From NCBI GenBank assembly GCA_033807775.1, contig CM066315.1, positions 7,940,501 to 8,004,500 on the forward strand: a stretch of 64,000 nucleotides of DNA, in the 5' to 3' direction. Positions 44,300 through 56,771 of the stretch are shown piece after piece. The notes beneath the pieces are model-generated. The model ran no database searches. It saw only the letters and a list, made by a program, of their open reading frames with translations, and was not told where the DNA came from. A program made the translations under genes and the position numbers. Origin of the DNA: Saussurea involucrata (taxonomy: Eukaryota > Streptophyta > Magnoliopsida > Asterales > Asteraceae). The stretch's first letter is position 1; every line of letters begins with the position of its first letter.

Positions 44300-45911
44300 C
44301 AGTGCTTAGAATACACCTATAGACGTGTGCTAATCAAACCTCAAAGCAAGTATACAATGAGATCTAATATCGTCTTTCAAGTAATAAAATGGTAAAATAC
44401 CAGATATCGTCCCACAGAGATTGGAGTAAAAAGTTAAATAAAAAGTAGAAGAAGGAAATGATTTCAGATGGCGAAGTGGAAGTGATTGATTTGTTTTGTT
44501 TGGTTTGTCACTTTGATGTTGTTTAACAGATAATAAAGCAAGTACGGGTGTAAAACTTCAAGGTGGGATTTAAACACAAATTCCAGCGGGCAGTTTAGTC
44601 ATAACTAGATCCACCATCTATTTTGAGAGTATTCCTCTCGGACTTCAGTATTCCCACTACTATTTAGATTCAACTAGACACCTCTCGGTGTAGTCTCCAA
44701 CTATTTATAGTGGGGGATAAAGTTCTCAAAATATATGGACGACCAAATCTCTTTGTATCAAAAACCGCTCTCTCAAGCCGATTCCCATATCATTCAAGTT
44801 GGTGTGTTCCAAGTGGCTTATCTCTAAGTCCACTACACTTTAACACTTTAGATTAGTGACCACTTGTCGAGAATAAATCAGTTTAGAAAAATATGGATGA
44901 TAACTGTCACTTTATCAGTAACTCTCTCAAGTCTACTTCACATATCATTCAAACTGACGTGCATTCAGTGGCTTATCTCTAAGTCCACGGCACTTTAACA
45001 CTTTAGCAAGCGATCAGTTTGTCAAGAAGTGTCATTGGTTTTTATAAAACTTGAATGAAATGATGGAACATTGTTATTGAAAAACAATGTCCACCTTTCT
45101 TTGGTTTAAAATCCCACCTTTCCGTTTAACACCCGAACTAATAAATTTAGCTACTCATAACGGAAAGTAAAGAAAGCAATAAATGACGTAAATTAAATTG
45201 CATAAATGTAAATGACTGAAATGTAAATTGCAAGAATAGTAAATGACTAGTAATGTAAATTACAAGAATAATAATTAACTAGGAATGTAAATTGCAAGAA
45301 TTAGAATATGAGAAGCAAGAAGAACAAGAGTTGCAAACAAAAACACTTGAATTATAAAACTTGATGTTGCAAGATCTCCAAGGAATCTCGAAAATACTTG
45401 CACTCAAAATAATAATAATAGCAAGAGAATTAGTTGGTAACTTGGTAAGTGTCTAAGACAAACCCCAACCTCTCCTTATATAGGAAGGAAAAGGAAGGGC
45501 ACAAAAGTCATTTTACAAGACTTGGTCCCAAAGTATTTAAGACAAAGTACAAAAGTCTTGACAAAATATATAAAATAAAATAAAAAACATTAAACTAAGT
45601 CCAGCCAGAATTGGAAGCTTCCTCATTAAGCTCCACATAGCCAAAAAGTCCAGCTCCACGTCCCAAGAAAAAAAAGTAATCTGCCCAGGCATGTTGTGCT
45701 GCAGCATGGATCTGCACTAGAAAATTCTGCCAAAATGAACAAAATCAGCCATTCTCAATCATAAAACAGGTCATTCACTACTCTAGCTCCAATAAACAAT
45801 AAAAAGGAAAATAAGTAATTAAAATGACTCAAAGTTAGGGATATTAGAAATAAAATGACTCAAATTGGAGAGAAAAAGACCTAATATGCATTAAATAATT
45901 AATGCATATCA
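44300..45911. mobile_element. Unclassified 1.6-kb insertion with 8-bp direct repeats
   Basis: Flanked by ACAACTGA at 44292-44299 and 45912-45919. Homology to the outer element is interrupted exactly here ('tcgacacatggcagtg' on the left; 'taagcacaagcacgtatcgac' on the right). Ends are CAGTGCTTAG... and ...ATGCATATCA without obvious inverted repeats. Internally 'gtggcttatctctaagtcca' occurs twice (about 44813 and about 44969). No ORF. 8-bp TSDs fit hAT elements, but TIRs are not seen. Confidence 0.6.
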
Positions 45912-46104
45912 ACAACTGATAAGCACAAGCACGTATCGACATGACGTCACGACCCTAGTTGCCCTTTCAAATTCTCGTTCGGTTAGAAGCGGACCAGTTC
46001 AGTTTCAAGGCGACCAGGTAAGTTTCTCAACCAAGTCTAAAGGTATAACAAGCAAAATTTAAAACCCGAATTTGGTATTCAATTTTCAAATTTTGGGGGC
46101 AAAC

Positions 46105-46968
46105 TGTTTGGGCAAAAAATCACAGGTCACGACGACGACCAAAAGAGATAAGACGCACGTCGCAGGTAACATCTTGTATTAAGATAAGGTCCCGTCGAAG
46201 GCCATAAAAACCCCTGTCATCCTCAGAAAAAGGTAAGTCGAGACATCCTAGCGACGCTCGACCATAATGTCGTACGTCCCGCCCGACCGACGTATAAGGA
46301 CTTACTACCTTATTCAGGCTAACGTTCACTTAACCGTTATGTTTAAGTGTTTAATGCAGGAGTCCAAGTAATTAAGGAGCAACGGTCATAACCGATGCAG
46401 TCATTAACGACCGGCGACCATAACGGACGAAGACCATTACTTCGACGACCGTTTCCAGCTGTTGCAGCCTTTAATGAAGCATTCATGAAGATATTTAATG
46501 ACACGGAGACTGTAAATATCAGACTAAAACTCCATTTCAAGGGACCTGCGCACAATCGAATCACAGAACTCTTTACAACAAATTATAGAAGTACTTTGAA
46601 GAATCAGCTCTCGACGCACGACATTCACTCACGACACTTTGTATTCACACACGACGCACACTGTTTTATACACGAAAACACTTGTACTTTACATTTCGGG
46701 GCACTTTTCTTTATTTGTATTGTAACCATTGTACGATTGACCCCAGCACCAAAGGACGTCGCCCCTGATTGGTGATCATAGTATAACGACGACACCCACT
46801 GTCGTCCGTAGGTTTTTTTCCTCAGTTTGAGGTTTTTCTTGCGTCATCAAACCCATGTCTCGATTATTTTTTCCTTTCGTCGCACGCTTTGTTGAGTGAT
46901 TCCTTTCTTTAGTTGTTTCGTCCACATCAACCTTAAGTTGTACTTAGGTTCAATTTTTGGCATTAACA
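46105..46968 (+). repeat. 3' LTR of nested Tat-like copy
   Basis: 864 bp, preceded by the purine tract 'aaattttgggggcaaac' (46088-46104) and followed by the AACGT duplication. Collinear with 39019-39883. Confidence 0.92.
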
Positions 46969-47395
46969 AACGTGTTGAAGAAATGTCAGTAAAGTTTGAC
47001 GATGCTCTGGACCAGTTAGACGCGGTTACGCATGCAAGGGATGATTTGAATTCTCGTTTGAAGGATTCGTTCTCTATAGTTGCGAATCAGAGAGAGGAAT
47101 TGGATAGAATGCGAGCGGTCCTGGCCACAAAGGATAAAGAAATTGAAGGATCAAAATCCCAGGTGGCGGCCCTGGTGGAGGAAGTAGGAAAGCTCAAAAG
47201 GGAAGCTGCGTCGACCTTTGCCTTAGGTCGATTAACTGCAAGGGCCGCGATCATGCGCCAACATTTGTCGGGAAAGAATCCTCTGGCTTCAGCTTCGAGT
47301 GAACTTGCCTGCTTTCTGGTGGGACTTGGGACTGAGAGGGACCTTGACTCTGACGATGAGAAAGAGGCGGAAGAAGAAGAGGTCGTGGACAGAGG

Positions 47396-49003
47396 TGTAA
47401 CGACCCGGTTTCCCAAACATACAACAAATAACATACAACGCATAACTTCATTACATTCATAATAAAAGATACATCACAAACCAAGTACGGTCTCAATAGT
47501 CTTGACATTACAAATATATATAAGCTTCCTAATCAACATCCATCCAAAAGCTTCCTACACTTCATCCTCTCCTGCCGATCCTTAACCTGGAAAACATATT
47601 TTTGAAAACAAAATGAGGGTTAGACCAAACGGGTCTAGTGAGTTAATCCCGGTCCTTTCCAAAATCATTATAAAACCTTTTATGTAAATCCTTTGTATCA
47701 AAATAATTTAGATAAACCTTTGGTAATCCTTTCGTAAAATATAAACATACCACACGTATTTAAATACCAATCCAGACTCGTGCATCGTGTACATCTCATT
47801 CACCTTATTCCTCCACAAATGGCCATATTAGTTGGTAGCAAGCCAACTAATAAATCAACGCCGTACAACGACTACGACACATCACCGGTCCGCACACCGG
47901 AACTCGGCAATACACCGGTCCGCTCACCGGAACCCGGCAACACACCGGTCCGCTCACCAGAACCTGGCCACAAGTGCACTCGTGTAGTGCAAATCTTATA
48001 TAAATACAATATATACCTCATTACATCATATTGTCATTTATATACACATAAACATATTCCTACCACATAATCACCTCATTTATATATACACATACTCACA
48101 TACATATATAAACACATATATGTATTCCAGTTGAAAACGTTTAAAGCAAAACTCACCTTGGATGCTTAAAATACGCTTCCAAGCCTTTCTCCGAGCTATC
48201 CGTTCCTTTATCCAAATACCTCAGAATCTGAAACCATTTACATACAAATATCTCCTTACCAACTTATGTATAAGACTTACTAGCAGGTTATGGACTCTAG
48301 ATACATCTACATAACTTTTATCCTCAAAATTACCCAAACAGCCAAGTTATCCGGACAACCCAAACAACCCGGACAACACCACTTTTCCGGACAACAAGAC
48401 TTTTCCGGACAACTTCAGTAATCCGGACAGCAAGACTTATCCGGACAACACGAGGAATCCGGATGCCATCCGGACTCTAAATCATCCGGAAGCCATCAAT
48501 CAAATCGTCCGGACACTATCAACAACTTACTCGGACACCCCCAAAGAAGCTACCCGGACACATTCAACTTATCCGGACACCTCTGTCGGTTTGGTACTTT
48601 TTGCCCAGAAAACCGACTGAAATTCATACCAGTTCGATTCTATTGATTCTAATCCGACAGAAACCATTTACCAACTATTACAAACATAAATTGTAAAGGA
48701 AACATACATGTAATCTCTTCCAAACTCACCAAATGATGCCTTAACCTAGCTTTCTTCCTTTTTCTCCCTATTCTCTCAACACACACACAAACACACACTT
48801 GAATCTGAATAATGAAATATCTGGATATAGCTTAAGGGATAATATCTATCCATACTTACCATATAGACCTTGAACTTCTCAATAATGACCCAAACACCCA
48901 TAACTTATAAATTAACCCAAACTTACCCTAAACATCCAACTTTAAAGTTAACTAAATTTAACAGAACTAGGATTTAACTAACGAACTTATCCGGGGTATT
49001 ACA
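47396..49003 (-). repeat. 3' LTR of the LARD
   Basis: 1,608 bp. Contains three 'caccggtccgctcaccggaac' repeats (about 47880-47970), perfect stem-loops TTAGTTGG-TAGCAAG-CCAACTAA (about 47829-47851) and TAGACC-AAACG-GGTCTA (47621-47637), and a 13-member CCGGA(CA) cluster (48340-48590). The PPT is at 49004-49020. Confidence 0.9.
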
Positions 49004-51868
49004 TTATCTCCCCCTTAAAAGAATTCCGTCCCGGAATTCGGTTAGGCAACGAACTGGGATAACTACTATTGAAAAGATATCAAATTCTATGAACACCTCA
49101 AAGTGTTTACGAAACCCTCAAAGGACTTTTTACTGCTTCTAGTTTACCATTTGTTCCTACTTCACAATTTCATTCCAAATCATCAAGAGTTTTAATTTCT
49201 CCCAAGAAATCCGCCCCTCTAAACCAACGATTCACACTCAATAATCAGATCCCACGAAGGTTCAAATTATCTCGAAAAATTCACTTATCTCCTAGAAATA
49301 AATAACTTACACTTATATGAATCTAATCCAAATAACACAACATTATAAGCTTACTCGGGACATTTACCATGCTAATACAAATTTTAACTTCACCGGCCTA
49401 TTACTACAAACGCCGTGTTCTATACTTTAACTCTAAAACGTAAACATATACTTTCCATTAAAAAAAACTTGCTTAGTAAATACAACCTATTTCTTATACT
49501 CTTTCAAGGAATAGAATATACTCAACACGAATCACTTTATAACACGGAAAAATTTCTTAATTTTATCAAACCCGAAAACTTCATCCTACCATTTCCATGT
49601 CTCATAAAAGCATAGCATAATTACTACAATCACACAACCATACTTAATTGCACTTGACACCAATTCATTCATCAAATTAAAATAAAGTCTAAATAGAATA
49701 TCAGCAAAACACAATCTCCAACTTAGCACAAAAATACTAACATAAAACTTTAGACATTTGCTTCACTTAAACCATTCCGCAATTTGAAATTTATCAACAC
49801 CGGTCTCACCTTACCCAACTAATATAGTTACCAAATCTTCATATAATAATTTCACTACAAAACTAAGCCGAAAAGAATTCATCACAACTCCGTTAAAAAT
49901 TTCCTGTCACTACTCATATAACTCATTAACGGCTTAACATGCAAAGTCCTGCACCAAGTTTAAAACAACTCTTACTCCAAGAAGAAAACCCGCATGATAC
50001 AAACAAGGTATACTATCCCAGACCAATCATACCAATATCATTCACAAATCCAGACTCCAGGTTCACCTCATCCTACTACCCTTACTAAGACGGAATCTCC
50101 ACTAGTCATGATGAGTCGCCTTGCGAATGCACAGTCGCATACAGTGTGAAATCAGATAGACATTCGAAATAAAGATTCTATCCCACAACGGTTAGACTCA
50201 AACAAGAGCTGCGCAATAGAACTAAATCAATTATTCTAAGGCTATTTAGTTCCTACTGTACACCACTTATAAGGCATTCACTTAACAACCTATCAGGACT
50301 AACATAAATTCCTACTAGCAAGTAATAGTCATGCAACAAAGTGTAATAAGTACCAGGCAATCTAGCATACATACTCCCATGTTCTAGAAAGCAAAAATTT
50401 ACACTGAGTACTCTACCTTTTTCCCTTGGCATCGGCCGATTATACACACCGCGCTTTCAATCACCGACTCTAAAATGTCCCAACAATCCAATACTCCAAA
50501 AATAACAACATTCTACTTCCCAATAGGTTACAACAACAACTCGGAGTATCACCTTAACCCTTAATTGAACTTTTCTCCATAGGTCATCCCCAATTCTACC
50601 GTCACTTCTCTAATCCAAAACATATCTAATACAGACAACACTTTCTTGCATGAATTACACCGATCACAAACCATAGATAACAATTGATTCCCACACTTAC
50701 CACAACATCACTCTCGCATTACTACCATATCCTATACAATGGTCCTTCATCCTGAGCATTACATTCGACTACTTTCCTCCACTCTCTTCTCCATATAAAA
50801 CACGTTTCCCCAAGGACAACTCACTAGGAGGTGCTCACCCACGAGCTAGCTTTCTTTCACTTCCAAACCAACCGCACACACCCAATCTCAATGATTACCA
50901 TACTTAACCAACAATTTCACCACACCTCATACCAGGAACTTAACTGAGTTAATTCGAAATCACACTTAATACTCGATACAACCATACACTTTTCATTTCT
51001 TAAACCGTAATACTCCACTCCTTAGCTAACCACCACTTAGACATCCCTGCCTCTCCACATATATTTTTGTCACATCTGAACAACTTATAAACAAAATCCC
51101 GAGCAGATGATTCCACTTATACTCACCACATATCATCACTAATTCATCACTTACAAAAATTCATCACTACCATGCCTCGCACGCTCACTAACTATAAACT
51201 GCCATCATCTTATCCACATCATCCCACACCTTTAAACCACAACCTTTTAGATAGTGCCGACAATCACAATAAGTATAATCTACACAACACACTGAACCGT
51301 CGCCTTCATAACCAGGTCAAGACTTCACACACTACCGTATCCTCCACACATAATCCTCACGTTCCACACACTATTATTATTCTTTATACTCAGGTCATCA
51401 CACTTCACACATTAACCAAAATAGAACAACAGTAATTAAACACACCCTTCTATATCTCTAACACAATTATCAAATTCTTTTCTAATGCAATTAAGCAACA
51501 AAAGAACGAAAACACAATTAATTCGGTTTGCACCGAAGTCAAATAACACTTTAGCACGTATCAAGTTCATAGAAATATACCTGTCTTCATCTCTATCCAT
51601 ACGTCGAGTTCGACTTGCCACTCTGTTGATTTCAACAAGGTTAATATACACGTAAGCACATACCCAATATAACAAGATATTCCGGTTCAACATGTACTTG
51701 TAAGTTCCCGCTTACACTGGCCAGGTGTAATTTGAACATACCTTACATGATGTTCCTTCTACCTTTTTATACTTAACATCCCAAGGTTCTAAAATAATAA
51801 GGACATCCTACTTCACATGCAGTTTAAGTCTAGGTATAAATCCAAATACCTAAATCTCTTAAACTAGG
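49004..51868 (-). other. Non-coding interior of the LARD
   Basis: No ORF over 90 codons and no retroviral motif. 50060-50460 is homologous to the Tekay leader 23330-23700. The remainder is AT-rich unique DNA. Confidence 0.75.
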
Positions 51869-51880
51869 GCTCTGATACCA
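51869..51880 (-). promoter_or_regulatory. Primer binding site of the LARD
   Basis: TGGTATCAGAGC on the minus strand, two bases from the 5' LTR. The same site is used by the Tekay and gypsy elements of this window. Confidence 0.9.
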
Positions 51881-51882
51881 TT

Positions 51883-53489
51883 TGTAATGACCCGGTTTCC
51901 CAAACATACAACAAATAACATACAACGCATAACTTCACTACATTCATAATAAAAGATACATCACAAACCAAGTACGGTCTCAATAGTCTTGACATTACAA
52001 AATATATAAGCTTCCTAATCAACATCCATCCAAAAGCTTCCTACACTTCATCCTCTCCTGCCGATCCTTAACCTGGAAAACATATTTTTGAAAACAAAAT
52101 GAGGGTTAGACCAAACGGGTCTAGTGAGTTAATCCCGGTCCTTTCCAAAATCATTATAAAACCTTTTATGTAAATCCTTTGTATCAAAATAATTTAGATA
52201 AACCTTTGGTAATCCTTTCGTAAAATATAAACATACCACACGTATTTAAATACCAATCCAGACTCGTGCATCGTGTACATCTCATTCACCTTATTCCTCC
52301 ACAAATGGCCATATTAGTTGGTAGCAAGCCAACTAATAAATCAACGCCGTACAACAACTACGACACATCACCGGTCCGCACACCGGAACTCGGCAATACA
52401 CCGGTCCGCTCACCGGAACCCGGCAACACACCGGTCCGCTCACCGGAACCCGGCCACAAGTGCACTCGTGTAGTGCAAAGCTTATATAAATACAATATAT
52501 ACCTCATTACATCATATTGTCATTTATATACACATAAACATATTCCTACCACATAATCACCTCATTTATATATACACATACTCACATACATATATAAACA
52601 CATATATGTATTCCAGTTGAAAACGTTTAAAGCAAAACTCACCTTGGATGCTTAAAATACGCTTCCAAGCCTTTCTCCGAGCTATCCGTTCCTTTATCCA
52701 AATACCTCAGAATCTGAAACCATTTACATACAAATATCTCCTTACCAACTTATGTATAAGACTTACTAGCAGGTTATGGACTCTAGATACATCTACATAA
52801 CTTTTATCCTCAAAATTACCCAAACAGCCAAGTTATCCGGACAACCCAAACAACCCGGACAACACCACTTTTCCGGACAACAAGACTTTTCCGGACAACT
52901 TCAGTAATCCGGACAGCAAGACTTATCCGGACAACACGAGGAATCCGGATGCCATCCGGACTCTAAATCATCCGGAAGCCATCAATCAAATCGTCCGGAC
53001 ACTATCAACAACTTACCCGGACACCCCCAAAGAAGCTACCCGGACACATTCAACTTATCCGGACACCTCTGTCGGTTTGGTACTTTTTGCCCAGAAAACC
53101 GACTGAAATTCATACCAGTTCGATTCTATTGATTCTAATCCGACAGAAACCATTTACCAACTATTACAAACATAAATTGTAAAGGAAACATACCTGTAAT
53201 CTCTTCCAAACTCACCAAATGATGCCTTAACCTAGCTTTCTTCCTTTTTCTCCCTATTCTCTCAACACACACACAAACACACACTTGAATCTGAATAATG
53301 AAATATATGGATATAGCTTAAGGGATAATATCTATCCATACTTACCATATAGACCTTGAACTTCTCAATAATGACCCAAACACCCATAACTTATAAATTA
53401 ACCCAAACTTACCCTAAACATCCAACTTTAAAGTTAACTAAATTTAACAGAACTAGGATTTAACTAACGAACTTATCCGGGGTATTACA
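51883..53489 (-). repeat. 5' LTR of the LARD
   Basis: 1,607 bp, nearly identical to 47396-49003, with the same CCGGA cluster (52830-53070), CACCGG repeats and stem-loops. Confidence 0.92.
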
Positions 53490-53543
53490 AGAGGTCCCCA
53501 GGGTGAGGTTTCGGGTAAGGATGTTACTGACGCTACCCCTTAG

Positions 53544-54445
53544 TTTTAGAAAAAATTCCATTTGTCTTTGTTCGAATGCTCGACAGTTGGTGGTCGAGTT
53601 ATTTCAATGTAATCGTACATTTTTCGAATGAAATCTTTCTTTTTCGTGTGATATTGGTTTATATATGTCATAAATAAATATATTTATATCGATAATCACC
53701 CGACTTAAGCTTTCACTGCAATCACAAAAATTCGAAAAGCAAGTTAAGTCGGATAACAAGCATAGGAACGCGCAATTTGGACATCCATCAAGACTAACAC
53801 ATAAGATGTTTTTATATTGATAAACACAAGCACATGCGATCAAAGCATTCGTTCAGAACATAAAAATTTGTCTAAGTTAAGAAACTTTGTCCATGGGTTG
53901 TTTTAAACCAGACGTTTATCCAAATGGATCGTACGATGATACTTGAGTCGAATGTTTCTGTAATGAAATATTCAAGTTATAAACCTGAATTCTTATGTCA
54001 TGCGACCTAGCAGGATTAAAGTCGTACAGTAGATATTACGATCTTGTCACGTACGACCTGTCACAGAACATCTTTAGGGGTTGGTCGTTGGCTAACCAAT
54101 CGACCCTCCGATGCTTAAGTCAGTATAATTCATGATGAAAGATCATATGAAAATGAATCAAAAAATAGTGTTTAGTATGCGTTAATTTTTTGTATTTCAT
54201 GTCTATCTGCCCCTCGTCATTTATTATCTTATTTCGTAAGAGAAATAGATTATTAATGACAAATTTATGTCGACTGCACTTTCATTCGATCGGGCAGAAT
54301 AGTCGTTTTATTCCTGTAGAAGGTATAAATTTATTGTTAAGGATAGAAGGACGAACCTGTCGATACCTTGATAATCATGTCGTGATTGCTAAGCGGTCTA
54401 CTTTCGTGCCTTTAAAGTGGTCTTATAGCAATCACGGGTGATTTT
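53544..54445. other. Spacer between antisense gene and gag-pro (outer copy)
   Basis: No reliable gene. Two inverted repeats lie here: 54083-54105 (GGTCGTTGG/CCAATCGACC, imperfect) and 54381-54436 (perfect 11-bp arms CGTGATTGCTA/TAGCAATCACG) just beyond the gag-pro stop. They may form 3'-end structures of the two convergent transcripts. Confidence 0.6.
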
Positions 54446-56667
54446 TTATTCTCCTTTGATCTCTTGGATTCCCCACGGCGTAGGGAACTTCATGGTTTGG
54501 TGATATGTCGAGGGAACAACTTTCATTTCATGGATCCATGGTCGACCTAAGATAATGTTATAGGCTGACGCACAATCGATGACGCTGAACTTAGTTTGCT
54601 TGTTGATTCCTCCGATGTAAACTGGAAAGATGATATCTCCATACGTGCTTGATGCTTCTCCATTGAAACCAACCAAAGTCGTTGAACGTCGGGTGATTTC
54701 CGAACGATCGATTCCCATGGCCTTAATGGTATCAAGAAAAATGACGTTCGTTGAGCTTCCTCCATCGATCAAGACTCGTCGGGTTAAGCAGTTACTGACT
54801 GTGAGTTGAATGATCAAGCCATCATGATGCTTCTGATATGAATCACCAAGGTCGTCCTGATCGAACACAATCTTCATAGCTTCCAACTCCAGATCCCTTT
54901 TGGGTCTTGATGAACGTGGGATAGGTCGATCGTCTGGTGCTTGACTGGCATGACGCTTGGCTGCAGAGTACATTAGACCACATACGTCAGAACCACCAGT
55001 GATGCAATAGACGACCTTTGTATGCTCAGGGGTCGACGGTCGATGACCACTGGCTGGAGTAATGACGTCGTCAATGATATATTTAAGAGTTCCTCTCGGG
55101 ACGTGATATGCTAACTCTTTTTTGAGAGATATGCAATCATCTGTCATATGACCATGGTCGAGGTGAAAGTCGCACCATTTAGATTTATCTTTCTTAGCAT
55201 CGTCCTGGTCAGACTTCTTTGGCCACCGAATAGTTTCTTGGAGGTTTTCAAGGCTTCGATTAAATCTTTAGTGGACCCTTTGAATCCATAAGAGGATATC
55301 TTGGGGTACTGAGGAAACTTGCTTGTGGTTTTAGCTTTTGCTTTCGTCTTGAATCTAACGTTCGAGATATGACGTGCAGGTTCTATTTTGGAAATCGCCT
55401 TCGTCTTGAACTCTGGTTTCTTCACACCTAACGATCTTTTATCGTCGGCATGTTTTCGACTAAAGCCAGCGTCATCTTCTACCCTCATATATGCTAGGGT
55501 TCGAGCTCGGACGTCTTCGAAATTCTCTGGAGGGTATTTAGTCAAGTCTGTGTATAAACCTGAACTGTCGTCCAGACCACGCTTATAGGCTTCAATTGCT
55601 GTTTTGATGTCGCAATTGCGGATACTGATCATTTTCGCATTGAATCTATTGAAATAACTTCGAATGGACTCGTTGGCTTTCTGTACGACATAATACAGAT
55701 CACTGGTCTGCTTTTCCATCTTGCGACTGCTGGCGAATTGTTGAGAGAATTGATTGACTAATTCAGTGAACGATCCGATAGACTTGGGTTTGAGATTAAT
55801 CAACCATTGGAGGGCAGGGCCAGTGAATGTCTCACCGAAACTCTTGCACATGCAGACCTCCTAATACATATGCGGGATTGAAATCGTCCACATGAGCTGC
55901 TTATACTGTTCGACATGTTCGGTCGGATCTGTCACGCCTGAATACTTGGGCGTGAAAGTGGGAATATTGTACTTCTTTCGGACCTCGACGGTCGCAATCT
56001 CATCAATGAAAGGTGACGCTTGATAGCCTGATCGAGGCTCGACGTCGACGGGCACGGCTGCCCCAGATAGCTTGGCAAGCAAGGACAAAATGCGTTCGTT
56101 TTGATCTTCTAACATCTTCAATCGCTGGGAAACAGGGTCATTAAGATTTGGATCGGTCGGGGGAATGACTCCCGAACTGGTACCATTTCCATATGACGAA
56201 CCGTTCGCGTCTCTGTTGAAAGGAAAAAACGGTTGCGATCCACTCTGAAACGGCTGCGGCCCACTTTGAAATGGTTGTGGTCCACTCTGAAATGGCTGTG
56301 GTCTATTCTGCATGGGATGTGGTCTTATATGATAAGGAGGCATCTGCCCCGGCTGGGGATTTGGATTGGATGCTCCGGGTTGCTGATTTTGCATGAACGG
56401 ACCTGACCCTGGATTACGGATGAACGGAGCTGCACCAGGGTTGTGGACGAAAGGAGCTGATCCTGGATTCTGCCCGAACGCTCCTTGACCCGAATTTTGA
56501 GTAAAGGGTCTTGGACCGTTATGTGGTCCAAAAGAATTCCCCAGTCGAGCGATTTCCTCAGCTGCCCTTTGATTTTGCTCAGCCATAGCATTCATTTGAT
56601 TCCGTGCAACTTCCAATTCCTGGTACATCTGAGCCACGAACTGTTCTGGATTTCCAGGGGCTGCCAT
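54446..56667 (-). pseudogene. Gag-protease of the outer Tat-like element
   Basis: Starts MAAPGNPEQFVAQMYQELEV at 56667: coiled coil, Pro/Gln/Gly-rich FQSGPQP repeats, gag core (TGPALQWLINLKPKSIGSF), WCDFH-like knuckle region, then a retropepsin with VLIDGGSSTNVIF and an ILGRPW helix. It ends TPWGIQEIKGE-stop, exactly at the point where RT would normally follow in Tat elements. Defects: TAG at about 55861, and a frame change near 55220 between the gag piece (55851-55144) and the protease piece (55147-54446). With these repaired the product would be Gag-Pro only. Confidence 0.85.
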
Positions 56668-56771
56668 TTTCCTGAAACAATTGAAAGAAGAAAAAACTCC
56701 AAGAAACCGTTAGTAACTCGTACGTTTGTCGAAGATTTTCTCTAGATGGGGTCCCACAGATGGCGCCAAAC

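Larger units (their letters stand above)
39019..46968 (+). mobile_element. Nested copy of the same Tat-like family, plus orientation
   Basis: LTRs 39019-39883 and 46105-46968; TSD AACGT (39014-39018 and 46969-46973). It is inserted in exon 4 of the outer antisense gene. It holds a degenerate gag (no protease recognisable), a degraded antisense gene on the minus strand, and an unclassified 1.6-kb insert. The LTRs differ at about 20 positions by eye (roughly 97-98% identity), so it is not the newest insertion. Confidence 0.92.
47396..53489 (-). mobile_element. Non-coding LTR element (LARD) in the antisense gene
   Basis: LTRs 47396-49003 (3') and 51883-53489 (5', minus orientation) with TSD AGAGG (47391-47395, 53490-53494). 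About ten differences between the LTRs by eye (over 99% identity) mark a young insertion. The 2.88-kb interior has a PBS and PPT but no gag or pol ORF, so it must be mobilised in trans. Its leader matches that of the Tekay element. Confidence 0.9.
37225..53543 (+). pseudogene. Antisense gene: 'putative gypsy type transposon' (Transposase_28) protein, interrupted twice
   Basis: Runs opposite to gag-pro. Exon 1 37225-37732 (donor CAG|GTAAAT) carries the domain: LLAKIPAEI, RPEMCPEGYVVIYEYPF, MPQFWRVILVIERL and ANDRGWKAKYVFV. Exon 2 37811-about 38098 has a purine-rich, Lys/Glu/Arg-repeat 3' part and a stop near 37960. Exon 3 about 38164-38797 has a TAG at 38287. Exon 4 38881-39018 + 46974-47395 + 53495-53543 is coiled-coil and ends acidic (DSDDEKEAEEEE) then DATP. 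Both insertions kept the flanking frame, so they are recent relative to the gene. The function of this family is unknown; annotations as 'transposase' are historical. The stops suggest it is inactive here. Confidence 0.75.

Noticed and set aside
47780..48070. 96-codon ORF with PVRSPEPGNT repeats (also 52266-52556)
   Set aside because: Sits in the LARD LTR across the CACCGG repeats; no start context, and both copies exist only because LTRs are duplicated.
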